The position numbers were made by a program, and so were the translations under genes. A stretch of 64,000 bases of DNA from Faecalibacterium sp. I4-3-84 (lineage in GTDB: Bacteria > Bacillota > Clostridia > Oscillospirales > Ruminococcaceae): assembly GCF_023347255.1 (NCBI RefSeq), contig NZ_CP094466.1, positions 744,001 through 808,000 of the forward strand, read 5' to 3'. The notes under the pieces were generated by a model. That model saw only the letters and a program-made list of their open reading frames with translations, had not been told where the DNA came from and made no database searches. Shown in pieces: positions 48,435 to 56,492 of the stretch. The first letter of the stretch is position 1, and each line of letters starts with the position of its first letter.

Positions 48435-49474
48435 AGCTCCACGCCCTCACCTTCTGCAATGACGCCCAGACGGTAAGCTTCCGGCTCACCGTTTGCGTGC
48501 AGGATGTCCAGCGCCTTGTCGGCCTGCTCTGCGGGGACGGTGAGCACCATGCCAACGCCCATGTTGAAGGTGTTGAACATATCGTGCTCGGAGATATTGC
48601 CGGTCTTCTGCATCAGCTGGAACAGAGCCGGGGTGCGGACATCTGCCTTGTTGATGCGTGCGCAGCAGCCCTTTTTCAGGCTGCGGGGAATGTTCTCGTA
48701 GAAGCCGCCGCCGGTGATGTGGGAAATGCCCTTCACATCCACCTCTTCCAGCACCTTGAGCACAGGCTTGACGTAGATCTTGGTGGGAGCCAGCAGGGCC
48801 TCGCCCAGCGTCTTGCCGCCCAGCTCTGCAGGGGCAGTGTGCAGCACATCGGGGTTGCCGTCGATATCAAAAATTTTGCGCACCAGCGAGAAGCCGTTGG
48901 AGTGCACACCGGTGGAAGGCAGGGCAAGGATCACATCACCGGCTGCCATGGTCTCATTGCTCAGGATCTTTTCCTTATCCACGACACCCACGGTGAAACC
49001 GGCCAGATCGTACTCCTCCTCCGGCATCATGCCCGGGTGCTCGGCAGTCTCGCCGCCCACCAGAGAGCAGTCGGCCTGCACGCAGCCCTCAGCCACGCCC
49101 TTGACGATCTCTGCGATCTTCTCGGGAATGTTGCGGCCGCAGGCGATGTAATCCAGGAACACCAGCGGCTTTGCACCGGCGCAGATGACATCGTTCACGC
49201 ACATAGCCACGCAGTCGATGCCGATGGTATCGTGCTTGTCCATGATCATGGCAATTTTCAGCTTGGTGCCCACGCCGTCGGTGCCGGAGATCAGCACCGG
49301 GTGCTTGTAGCCGGTGCAGTCCAGCTCAAACAAGCCACCAAAGCCGCCCAGACCGCCAATGCAGTGCTCGTTCATGGTGCGGGCCACATACTGCTTCATC
49401 AGTTCAACAGAGCGATAACCGGCGGTGATATCCACACCGGCGGCTGCATAGCTTTCAGAATAGCTTTTTTCCAT
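48428..49474 (-). CDS. purM: Phosphoribosylformylglycinamidine cyclo-ligase
   Basis: 348 residues, AIR synthetase. Characteristic segments are the N-terminal SYAAAGVDITAG, LISGTDGVGTKLKIA, SLVGGETAEHPGMM and HITGGGFYENIPR. Its start lies 4 nt after the purF stop, with AGGAG inside the end of purF. The C-terminus overlaps purN. Confidence 0.96.
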   Translation of the reverse strand: MEKSYSESYAAAGVDITAGYRSVELMKQYVARTMNEHCIGGLGGFGGLFELDCTGYKHPVLISGTDGVGTKLKIAMIMDKHDTIGIDCVAMCVNDVICAGAKPLVFLDYIACGRNIPEKIAEIVKGVAEGCVQADCSLVGGETAEHPGMMPEEEYDLAGFTVGVVDKEKILSNETMAAGDVILALPSTGVHSNGFSLVRKIFDIDGNPDVLHTAPAELGGKTLGEALLAPTKIYVKPVLKVLEEVDVKGISHITGGGFYENIPRSLKKGCCARINKADVRTPALFQLMQKTGNISEHDMFNTFNMGVGMVLTVPAEQADKALDILHANGEPEAYRLGVIAEGEGVELC

Positions 49475-49478
49475 GGTC

Positions 49479-50957
49479 TTACTCTCCTAACTTTTTCTCG
49501 TCCTTGGGACGGTCGTTCAGGTGGCGTTCGTGAATATCGGTGGAAAGCACCTCGTCCGGCTTCACGGCATATTCGCCGGTAAAGCAGGCGGTGCAGAATC
49601 CGCATTTTGCGTTCTTTGCAAGCTGGACAACATGCTCAGTGGAAAGGTAGCCCAGCGTATCGGCCCCGATCACTTCATTGATCTGCTCGACCGTGCGGCC
49701 GGTGGCCACCAGCAGCTTCTGATCCGGGATGTCAGTGCCGAAGTAGCAGGGGTACTTGAACGGCGGTGCCGACACCATAAAGTGCACCTCGGTGGCACCG
49801 GCATCCCGCAGCAGCTTGATGATGCGGGCAGATGTGGTGCCGCGCACGATGGAATCATCCACCAGCACCACGCGCTTGCCCTTGACCGTGCTGGACACCA
49901 CGTTCAGCTTGATGCGCACGCTGTTCTCGCGCTGCTTCTGGCTGCCCTGAATGAAGGTGCGGCCGATGTACTTATTCTTAATAAAGCCGATGCCATAGGG
50001 GATGCCACTCTCCTGCGAGTAGCCGAGAGCTGCATCCAGACCGGAATCCGGCACGCCGATGACCACGTCCGCTTCCACGGGGTGTTCCTGTGCAAGGAAC
50101 CGGCCGGCCTGCTTGCGGGCCTCGTGCACCGAGCTGCCCTCGATGATGCTGTCCGGGCGGGAGAAATAGATGAACTCGAACACGCACATCTGGGTGTCCG
50201 GCCGACCGCAGTGATCCTTGATGCTGCGCAGCTCACCGGTTTTTGCGTCTGTCACCACGATCTCGCCGGGCTCCACGTCCCGCAGCAGGGTGGCACCGGC
50301 AGCGTCCAGTGCACAGCTCTCGCTGGCAAACACATAGCCGCCGCCGGGCAGCGTGCCGATGCACAGGGGCCGATAGCCGCGGGGGTCGCGCACGGCGATC
50401 AGCTTGGTGGCCGACATGATCACCAGACTGTAGGCACCCTCCAGCACATCCATCGTCTTGCTGATGGCGGTCTCGATGCTGCCCATGCGCAGGCGGTTGC
50501 GGGTGATCAGGTAGCAGATCACCTCGGTATCGGAGGAGCCGTGGAAGATGGCACCTTCATTTTCCAGCTGGCGGCGCAGCTCGATGGCGTTGGTCAGGTT
50601 GCCGTTGTGGCACAGTGCCATGGTGCCGCGGCCATGGCGCACGATCATGGGCTGTGCGTTGGCCCGCACGCGGCTGCCAGCAGTGGCATAGCGCACATGG
50701 CCGGTCGCCATATGAGCGGTGGGCTTGGAAATGCTTGCCAGCACCGCCGGGGTGAACACCTCGTTCACAAGGCCGAGGTCGCGGTGGCCGTTGATCACGC
50801 CATCATCGTTCACGGCGATGCCGCAGCTCTCCTGACCACGGTGCTGCAGGGCATACAGAGCCGAGTAGGCCGCAGCGGCCACATCCTCGGTACCGGCACG
50901 GTCGTAAATACCGAAAACGCCGCATTCTTCGTGCAGCGGATATGCAAAATCAGACAT
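49479..50957 (-). CDS. purF: Amidophosphoribosyltransferase
   Basis: 492 residues, first committed step of purine synthesis. A short propeptide (MSDFAYPLHEE) precedes the N-terminal nucleophile Cys 12, so it is processed as in Bacillus PurF. The PRPP loop VVLVDDSIVRGTT is present, with Cys residues for the iron-sulfur cluster (e.g. the CGFCTACF pair near the C-terminus). It follows purE by 10 bp. Confidence 0.96.
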   Translation of the reverse strand: MSDFAYPLHEECGVFGIYDRAGTEDVAAAAYSALYALQHRGQESCGIAVNDDGVINGHRDLGLVNEVFTPAVLASISKPTAHMATGHVRYATAGSRVRANAQPMIVRHGRGTMALCHNGNLTNAIELRRQLENEGAIFHGSSDTEVICYLITRNRLRMGSIETAISKTMDVLEGAYSLVIMSATKLIAVRDPRGYRPLCIGTLPGGGYVFASESCALDAAGATLLRDVEPGEIVVTDAKTGELRSIKDHCGRPDTQMCVFEFIYFSRPDSIIEGSSVHEARKQAGRFLAQEHPVEADVVIGVPDSGLDAALGYSQESGIPYGIGFIKNKYIGRTFIQGSQKQRENSVRIKLNVVSSTVKGKRVVLVDDSIVRGTTSARIIKLLRDAGATEVHFMVSAPPFKYPCYFGTDIPDQKLLVATGRTVEQINEVIGADTLGYLSTEHVVQLAKNAKCGFCTACFTGEYAVKPDEVLSTDIHERHLNDRPKDEKKLGE

Positions 50958-50967
50958 TGGTTCTCCT

Positions 50968-51468
50968 TTACAGCTGGGCGATCTCAGCCTGCAGCTTTTC
51001 CTCTTTGGCAGCGATCTGTGCGGCCATGGCGGTGCGCTCTGCTGCCAGCTTTTCGGCCAGAGCGTCGTCGCTCAAAGCCAGAATTTCCGCAGCCAGCCAT
51101 GCGGCGTTCTTGGCACCGTTCAGAGCCACCGTTGCCACCGGGATGCCGCTGGGCATCTGCACCGTGGCAAGCAGGGCATCCATGCCGTCCATGGCACCGC
51201 CCTTCATGGGAATGCCGATCACCGGCAGGGTGGTGTTGGCAGCAAAGGCACCCGCCAGATGTGCTGCCATGCCTGCTGCGCACAGGATCACGCCGAAGCC
51301 GTTGGCACGGGCGCTTTTGGCAAACTCCGCTGCCCCGGCAGGGGTGCGGTGTGCCGAAAGGATGTGCGCCTCAAAAGGGATGTCCAGCGCTTTCAGCTGG
51401 GCACATGCGCCCTTTACCACCGGCCAATCGCTGTCAGAACCCATGATCACAGCCACTTTACGAACCAT
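50968..51468 (-). CDS. purE: 5-(carboxyamino)imidazole ribonucleotide mutase
   Basis: 166 residues. The SDSDWPVV motif and SAHRTP place it in PurE, probably class I, which works after PurK; neither purK nor purC is in this window. A helical, Ala/Glu-rich C-terminal tail follows the core. The ATG at 51468 has GAGG 7 nt upstream; ATG 51489 lies just at the attenuator. First structural gene of the purine operon. Confidence 0.94.
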   Translation of the reverse strand: MVRKVAVIMGSDSDWPVVKGACAQLKALDIPFEAHILSAHRTPAGAAEFAKSARANGFGVILCAAGMAAHLAGAFAANTTLPVIGIPMKGGAMDGMDALLATVQMPSGIPVATVALNGAKNAAWLAAEILALSDDALAEKLAAERTAMAAQIAAKEEKLQAEIAQL

Positions 51469-51498
51469 ATCCAAACCTCTCTTTCTCAACCGACAAAC

Positions 51499-51533
51499 AA
51501 AAAAGGCTGCGGTACACCCGTACCACGGCCTTT
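51499..51533 (-). terminator. Leader terminator (attenuator) of the purine operon
   Basis: On the minus strand AAAGGC-GTGGTAC pairs with GTACCGCAGCC around GGGT, followed by six T. It lies 31 bp before purE, right after the leader ORF stop, so readthrough is required for operon expression from the upstream promoter. Confidence 0.7.
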
Positions 51534-51636
51534 AATTCTGCGTATGCTCTCCCGACGCTTTGCACAAAGTTGCACGATGCCCCTGACATGCCCGAATGTT
51601 GTTTCGACCCATGAGACCCGGCAGCATCTTCATCAT
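51532..51636 (-). CDS. 34-residue leader ORF of the purine operon
   Basis: ATG to TAA, 35 codons, beginning MMKMLPGLMGRNN and ending ASGEHTQN. GGAGGAG lies 7 nt upstream. The stop codon touches the terminator stem at 51499-51533, the layout of a translation-sensitive attenuator. No run of a single codon stands out, so the sensed signal is unclear. The peptide is basic and has two Cys. Confidence 0.5.
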   Translation of the reverse strand: MMKMLPGLMGRNNIRACQGHRATLCKASGEHTQN

Positions 51637-51639
51637 TGA

Positions 51640-51760
51640 AGTTCTCCTCCGCAGTTCCTTGTGCTTGCGTTTTCAGGCGGCGGAAAAGCCCTTTCTGCGG
51701 GCCGCCGTCCCTGTACTACATACAGTTTACGGCAAAAAAACATCTTTGAAAAGAGTGTTC
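51640..51760 (-). other. Structured 5' leader of the purine operon
   Basis: GGCGG and CCGCC (with CCC/GGG inside, around 51675-51710) form a hairpin before the leader ORF's ribosome binding site. No known purine, PRPP or ZTP riboswitch consensus was recognised in it. Confidence 0.35.
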
Positions 51761-51766
51761 CCACAA

Positions 51767-51794
51767 ATTCTACCTTGTGTTTTCATGCCGTCAA
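51767..51794 (-). promoter_or_regulatory. Putative promoter of the purine operon
   Basis: Minus-strand TTGACG (51789-51794), 16 bp, TAGAAT (51767-51772). Other AT-rich candidates lie at about 51850-51890. Confidence 0.5.
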
Positions 51795-51914
51795 AAAACT
51801 TTCAAAAGTTTTGTGCAGTTTCGACATTGTTTTTCTTTTTAAGTATGACTTATAGTTTAAGTATATTTTATGTAAATAGGATGCGTTAACTTTTTGTACA
51901 ATAGACGGACTTTT

Positions 51915-52397
51915 TTAAAAAATAATTTTTGCTGTAATTGCCCGTGCAGCACGGATGAGGTCCGCTGGGGCACAGCACACCTGCGTGCCGATGCGCCCGC
52001 CGGAAACATAGACCTTCTCCTGCGTCAGCACGCTCTCATCGAACACAGTCTTATACTGCTTTTTCATGCCTACCGGGCTGCAGCCACCGCGCACATAGCC
52101 GGTGACCTTGTTGATATCGGCCACATGGATCATGGCAACGCTTTTTTCGCCCACACTGCGGGCAGCGGCTTTCAGATCCAGCTCTGCTGCCACCGGAATG
52201 ACGAACACAAAATAGTTTTTGCTATTGCCCTGCGTCACCAGCGTCTTATACACGCAGGCAGGGTCTTCGCCCATGCTGCCTGCCACATCCACACCTGCCA
52301 CGGCAACGCCCTCTTCATGAGCGTACTCGTGGGCGGTGTAGGGCACCTTCTCGCGCTCCAGAATGCGCATGGCATTGGTTTTTGCTTCTTTTCCCAT
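51915..52397 (-). CDS. ybaK: YbaK/EbsC-family aminoacyl-tRNA deacylase
   Basis: 160 residues, hydrolase of misacylated Cys-tRNA(Pro). The family core is visible: the Lys in CVYKTLVTQG, the GYVRGGCSPVGMKK loop and the C-terminal VYVSGGRIGTQVCCAPADL. Monocistronic, divergent from the DAHP synthase gene. A Shine-Dalgarno (AAAGGGG) precedes the ATG. Between its stop and the purine promoter region nothing else is seen. Confidence 0.9.
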   Translation of the reverse strand: MGKEAKTNAMRILEREKVPYTAHEYAHEEGVAVAGVDVAGSMGEDPACVYKTLVTQGNSKNYFVFVIPVAAELDLKAAARSVGEKSVAMIHVADINKVTGYVRGGCSPVGMKKQYKTVFDESVLTQEKVYVSGGRIGTQVCCAPADLIRAARAITAKIIF

Positions 52398-52465
52398 CTC
52401 TGATATCCCCTTTGCTCTATGTTTTTTCTATTCTACCACTTTCTTCAAAAAAATTCAAAATTCTC

Positions 52466-52522
52466 TTGACTTCAGTTTCCTGAAGTGATATCATAGCGTC
52501 ACACACTTCAGAACCCTGAAGT
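52466..52522 (+). promoter_or_regulatory. DAHP synthase promoter with two palindromic operators
   Basis: TTGACT (52466-52471), 17 bp, TATCAT (52489-52494). ACTTCAG-N4-CTGAAGT occurs twice, at 52469-52486 inside the promoter and at 52505-52522 at the transcription start. Centres are 36 bp apart. This looks like a binding-site pair for a dimeric repressor. Confidence 0.75.
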
Positions 52523-52598
52523 TTGACACTGCAAGCTGCGGCAAAGGAGCCGGTCTCCCTCGCCGTTTCACACGATAAGGCAAAGGAGACAAAACACT

Positions 52599-53612
52599 AT
52601 GATCATCGTACTCAAACAGGACGCACCTGAGGTACAGGTACGCGAGTTCTGCCACGAACTGCAGGATATGGGCCTGCAGATCAACGATTCCAAGGGCAGT
52701 GAGAGCCACATTCTGGGCCTGATCGGCGACACCAAGGCCGTGGCCGAGAGCTGGGTGCTGGCAAACCCGGTGGTGGAGACCTGCCGCCGCGTGACCGAGC
52801 CTTATAAGAAGGCCAACCGCAAGTTCCACCCGGACGACAGCGTGATCGATGTGGACGGCGTAAAGATCGGCGGCGGCAGCTTTGCCGTGATCGCCGGCCC
52901 CTGCAGCATTGAGAGCGAGGAGCAGATCACCTACTGCGCACAGCGCGTGAAGGCTGCGGGTGCTTCCCTGCTGCGCGGCGGCGCATTCAAGCCCCGCACC
53001 TCGCCCTACTCCTTTCAGGGTATGCGCAGCGAGGGCCTCGACCTGCTCAAGCTGGCACGCCGCGCCACCGGTGCTCCCATCGTGACCGAGATCATGAACA
53101 CCGAGCACCTGCCCCTGTTCGAGAATGTAGACCTCATTCAGGTGGGTGCCCGCAACATGCAGAACTTTGAGCTGCTCAAGGCCGTTGGCCGTCAGAACAA
53201 GCCGGTGCTGCTCAAGCGCGGCCTTGCCAATACGCTGGAAGAGTTCGTGATGAGCGCCGAGTACATCATGGCTGAGGGCAACGAGAACGTCATCCTCTGC
53301 GAGCGCGGCATCCGCACCTTTGAGACCAGCATGCGCAACACCCTCGACCTTGCCGGTGTGGTGATGCTGCACAAGATGACCCACCTTCCCGTTATTGTGG
53401 ACCCCAGCCATGCCTGCGGCCACGCATGGATGGTGCCGGAGCTGGCAAAGGCCGCTGTTGCTGCCGGTGCCGACGGCCTGATGATCGAGGTGCACAACAA
53501 CCCCGCCAAGGCAAAGTGCGATGGTGCCCAGAGCCTGACCCCCGACCAGTTCGACGAGCTGATGCAGTTCATCGGCAAAGAGGTGGAGTTCTTTGGCAAG
53601 AAGCTGAACTAA
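52599..53612 (+). CDS. aroF: 3-deoxy-7-phosphoheptulonate synthase, type I-beta with N-terminal regulatory domain
   Basis: 337 residues. Entry enzyme of the shikimate pathway (PEP plus erythrose 4-phosphate). A ferredoxin-like N-terminal domain of about 75 residues, as in Thermotoga DAHP synthase, precedes the TIM barrel. Active-site segments are AGPCSIES, LRGGAFKPRTSPYSFQG, KPVLLKRG and the DPSHACG. Feedback by aromatic amino acids is expected through the N-terminal domain. AAGGAG precedes the ATG. The gene is alone between its operator-bearing promoter and a terminator. Confidence 0.95.
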   Translation: MIIVLKQDAPEVQVREFCHELQDMGLQINDSKGSESHILGLIGDTKAVAESWVLANPVVETCRRVTEPYKKANRKFHPDDSVIDVDGVKIGGGSFAVIAGPCSIESEEQITYCAQRVKAAGASLLRGGAFKPRTSPYSFQGMRSEGLDLLKLARRATGAPIVTEIMNTEHLPLFENVDLIQVGARNMQNFELLKAVGRQNKPVLLKRGLANTLEEFVMSAEYIMAEGNENVILCERGIRTFETSMRNTLDLAGVVMLHKMTHLPVIVDPSHACGHAWMVPELAKAAVAAGADGLMIEVHNNPAKAKCDGAQSLTPDQFDELMQFIGKEVEFFGKKLN

Positions 53613-53624
53613 GGCATTTTACAT

Positions 53625-53664
53625 ACTCCTTCAGTCTGCTGCGCGATGACTGGGGGAGTTTTTG
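53625..53664 (+). terminator. Terminator of aroF
   Basis: ACTCC-CAGTC (53625-53635 region) pairs with GACTG-GGAGT (53648-53660) and is followed by T5. Confidence 0.75.
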
Positions 53665-53734
53665 TTTTCTTTTGCTCTTATTTATGGTATACTATAGTGT
53701 ATTTTGAATCTGTCCTTTAAAAAGAGGTATCATT

Positions 53735-54157
53735 ATGAAAGCACATATCGCACGCAACCAGAACGCCGGTGTCCCGCTGGTTCTGGGCTGGAATCTTTCC
53801 TCCGCCGACCGCGGCAAGCTGGAAGGCATGGCTCCTGCTTTTGGCATGAAGCTGCTGCTCGTCTCCCCTGCCGATGCGGGCAAGACCGTGGCCCAGCTGC
53901 TGGGCGAGGTGGAGACCAAGGCCGCACGCACGCTGGTGCTGGAACCGGGTGCCTACCCGCCGGCAGTGGTTCTGGCCAACTTCAAGGAGAAGGATGTGGA
54001 CACCCTGCTGGATCTGATGAAGCAGGCACAGGTGACCGTGCCGCTCAAGGCCGTTGTGACTTCCTCCAACCGCAATTGGGTGTTCGGCGATCTGCTGGCC
54101 CACCTGCAGGAGGAGCACGCCGCCTTTACCGCCGCAAAGGAGAACCACACCGTATGA
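53735..54157 (+). CDS. DUF3783-like protein
   Basis: 140 residues, similar by recall to DUF3783 proteins found next to apbE in Clostridia. A Rossmann-like pattern (LKAVVTSSNRNWVFGDLL, KLLLVSPADAGKTVAQLL) runs through it with no catalytic residues recognised. The ATG follows AGAGG and a TATACT -10 box (53688-53693) with a poor -35. Its stop overlaps the apbE start (ATGA), so the two are coupled; a role in flavin transfer or in handling the ApbE substrate is inferred only. Confidence 0.6.
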   Translation: MKAHIARNQNAGVPLVLGWNLSSADRGKLEGMAPAFGMKLLLVSPADAGKTVAQLLGEVETKAARTLVLEPGAYPPAVVLANFKEKDVDTLLDLMKQAQVTVPLKAVVTSSNRNWVFGDLLAHLQEEHAAFTAAKENHTV

Positions 54158-55236
54158 AGACCCGCGCAAAACGTTTCGTCAGCGCCCTGCTGGCCGGGGT
54201 GCTCTGCCTGAGCCTGCTGGCAGGCTGTGCCTCCAAAAAGAAAGAGCTTACCCGCTATTCCACCGTTTTTTATGATGTGTTCGATACCGTAACGCAGGTG
54301 ATCGCCTACTGCGAGAGCGAGGAAGAATTCAATACCCAGATGGATGCCCTGCACGCAGACCTTATTACCTATAACCAGCTGTATGATATCTACAACGATT
54401 ACCCCGGCGTGACCAACGTCAAGACCATCAACGACAATGCCGGCAGCGCTCCGGTGGAGGTGGACGACCGCATCCTCTCCATGCTGGAGCTGGCCGACCA
54501 GATGTACCAGACCACCAACGGCAAGCTGAACATTGCCATGGGCAGCGTGCTGAATATCTGGCACAATTACCGCGAAGCTGCCGAAGCCGCCGAGACGGAT
54601 GCCGACAACAAGCTGCCCACCATGGAAGAGCTGGAAGCAGCCGCCCAGCACTGTGATATCAACAACGTGGTCATCGACGCGGATGCCAAGACCGTTTATC
54701 TGGCCGACCCGGAAATGTCGCTGGATGTGGGCAGCGTGGGCAAGGGCTACGCCGTGGAAATGGTGTGTCAGGCTGCCGAGGCCCGCGGCCTGACCAGCGC
54801 TCTGGTGAGCGTGGGCGGCAACCTGCGCGCCATTGGTGTAAAACCGGACGGCAGCCAGTGGACCGGCGGCGTGGAAAACCCGTGGAGCTCTTCGGATGTA
54901 TACACCTCGGATTCCATGCTGGACGGTGCCATCAACATGAGCGATATGGCCCTTGTGACCAGCGGCGACTACCAGCGCTACTACGTGGTGGACGGCAAGC
55001 GCTACCATCACCTGATCGACCCGGACACCCTGTTCCCCGCCGCCTACTTTAACGGCGTGACCGTGCTGTGCAGCGACTCCGGCCTTGCCGACTGCCTGAC
55101 CACCGGTCTGTTCTGCCAGCCGCTGGAGGACGGGATGAAGATCGTGGAAAGTCTGGACGGCGTGGAAGCCATGTGGTGCACACCGGATCAGCAGGTCATC
55201 ACCTCTTCCGGCTGGGATTCCCATTTGAAAAAGTAA
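54154..55236 (+). CDS. apbE: FAD:protein FMN transferase, lipoprotein form
   Basis: 360 residues. A lipoprotein signal ends in LLAGC with Cys 25 as the lipidation site. The ApbE core follows: DVFDTVTQV, the FAD-binding DVGSVGKGYAVE, VSVGGNLRAIG and the C-terminal MALVTSGDYQRYYV with HHLIDPDT and the SDSGLADCLTTGLF. It covalently attaches FMN to Thr of extracytoplasmic flavoproteins such as RnfG/NqrC subunits. No Rnf genes are in the window, so its substrate is encoded elsewhere. Confidence 0.93.
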   Translation: MKTRAKRFVSALLAGVLCLSLLAGCASKKKELTRYSTVFYDVFDTVTQVIAYCESEEEFNTQMDALHADLITYNQLYDIYNDYPGVTNVKTINDNAGSAPVEVDDRILSMLELADQMYQTTNGKLNIAMGSVLNIWHNYREAAEAAETDADNKLPTMEELEAAAQHCDINNVVIDADAKTVYLADPEMSLDVGSVGKGYAVEMVCQAAEARGLTSALVSVGGNLRAIGVKPDGSQWTGGVENPWSSSDVYTSDSMLDGAINMSDMALVTSGDYQRYYVVDGKRYHHLIDPDTLFPAAYFNGVTVLCSDSGLADCLTTGLFCQPLEDGMKIVESLDGVEAMWCTPDQQVITSSGWDSHLKK

Positions 55237-55241
55237 CCCTT

Positions 55242-55289
55242 AAAACGGCAAAAGGCCGACGCAGCACTGCGTCGGCCTTTTGCCGTTTT
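55242..55289. terminator. Bidirectional terminator between apbE and the antiporter gene
   Basis: A 23-bp near-perfect stem (AAAACGGCAAAAGGCCGACG... with its complement) at the two converging stops. Confidence 0.85.
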
Positions 55290-55290
55290 A

Positions 55291-56253
55291 TCAGATGGTG
55301 AACTGCACCACACAGAATGCTGCGTAGATGCACAGCAGTGCAATGCCCTGCGGGCGGCTCAGCTTGCCCTTGAAGAGGGCGGGCAGGGTGAGCAGCAGCA
55401 TCACGGCGAACATGACCGGGAACTCCAGCACCAGCGATGCATTGTGGCCGAAGAGCAGGGAGTTCTGCGGGATGGTGAAGGGTGCTACCGTGGCAGAAAC
55501 GCCGCTCACCAGCACCAAATTGAACACGTTTGCACCAATGACATTGCCCAGCGAAAGTGCACCGTGGCCCTTTGCCAGCGAGGTGATGGCCGTGACCAGC
55601 TCCGGCAGCGAGGTGCCCAGTGCCACGAAGGTGAGCGCGATCACCGACTCCGGCACGCCCAGTGCCTGTGCGATCAGGGTGCCGTTATCCACCAGAAGGT
55701 TGGCACCCACGGCAATGAGCACCGCGCCCACGGCCAGCAGACCCAGCTCCTTGGCAAAGGATGCATTTTCTTCCGGTTCTTCCTCTTCTTCCGGGGCGGG
55801 GGCGTTCTTCATAGCCATCACGTTGCAGATGATATACGCTGCGAACATGGCCAGAAGGATCAGGCCCACCGGGCGGGAGAAGTAGCCGGTGGTGTAGGCC
55901 ACACCGGCATAGAAGGCCGCTGCCACAAAGAAAAAAAGCACCGGCGTGCGCAGGCTCTTGGGGTCTACCTTGCCCGGCTTCACCGCAATGGTGATGGCCG
56001 CAATGAGGGATGCATTGCAGATGATCGAACCGATGGCGTTGCCATAGGCGATCTCGCCGTGGCCGGTAAAGGCCGAGGTGGTGGAGACCATCACCTCCGG
56101 CAGGGTGGTGCCGATGGACACCACGGTGGCACCGATGAGCAGCTCCGGCACATGGAAGCGGCGGGCAATGCCCGTGGCACCATCCACGAACCAGTCACCG
56201 CCCTTGATGAGGCACAGCAGGCCCACGATGAACAGCAAAACAGGAATGAGCAT
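55291..56253 (-). CDS. CaCA-family cation antiporter (YrbG-like)
   Basis: 320 residues, about ten TM helices in two inverted halves. Both alpha-repeats are clear: IGTTLPEVMVSTTSAFTGHG with GNAIGSIICNAS, and LGTSLPELVTAITSLAKGHG with GNVIGANVFN. A Glu-rich cytoplasmic loop separates the halves. It would exchange Na+ or H+ for a divalent cation. The start at 56253 has AAAGGAG 6 nt upstream; the frame to 56412 is the leader. A yybP-ykoY-like riboswitch and a strong promoter precede it, pointing to Mn2+ as the exported ion. Confidence 0.9.
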   Translation of the reverse strand: MLIPVLLFIVGLLCLIKGGDWFVDGATGIARRFHVPELLIGATVVSIGTTLPEVMVSTTSAFTGHGEIAYGNAIGSIICNASLIAAITIAVKPGKVDPKSLRTPVLFFFVAAAFYAGVAYTTGYFSRPVGLILLAMFAAYIICNVMAMKNAPAPEEEEEPEENASFAKELGLLAVGAVLIAVGANLLVDNGTLIAQALGVPESVIALTFVALGTSLPELVTAITSLAKGHGALSLGNVIGANVFNLVLVSGVSATVAPFTIPQNSLLFGHNASLVLEFPVMFAVMLLLTLPALFKGKLSRPQGIALLCIYAAFCVVQFTI

Positions 56254-56332
56254 AGTTTTCTCCTTTTGTTTTTGGCAGAGCAGCAATAAAAAAGAGGCCT
56301 TTATTACATCCTGCCCAAAAACGGGAAAGTGT

Positions 56333-56440
56333 AATAAAAGTCTCAAGCTTCCGGTGACACAGCGGGCATTTCTGCCGGGATGTCGCTGCGCCACAGCGCA
56401 CCGTTTTTGCAAAACGAGCGCCCTTTACTCCCTTTTATCC
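56333..56440 (-). promoter_or_regulatory. yybP-ykoY-like (Mn2+) riboswitch
   Basis: On the minus strand the leader starts with AAAAGGGAGTAAAGGGCG and later shows CGCTGTGTCACCGG and GCTTGAGACTTTTA. The opening AAAGGGAGTA and the closing GAGACTTTT are the ends of the yybP-ykoY consensus as I remember it. A stem TTTATTACA / TGTAATAAA (about 56298-56338) with a following T-rich tail fits an expression platform. It lies between the promoter and the antiporter gene. Confidence 0.75.
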
Positions 56441-56447
56441 GAAAAAT

Positions 56448-56476
56448 ATTATACCGGTTTTTGCACCAAAGTGCAA
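56448..56476 (-). promoter_or_regulatory. Promoter of the riboswitch-antiporter unit
   Basis: Minus-strand TTGCAC (56471-56476), 17 bp, TATAAT (56448-56453). Confidence 0.8.
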
Positions 56477-56492
56477 GAGGAGCGTTGAAATT

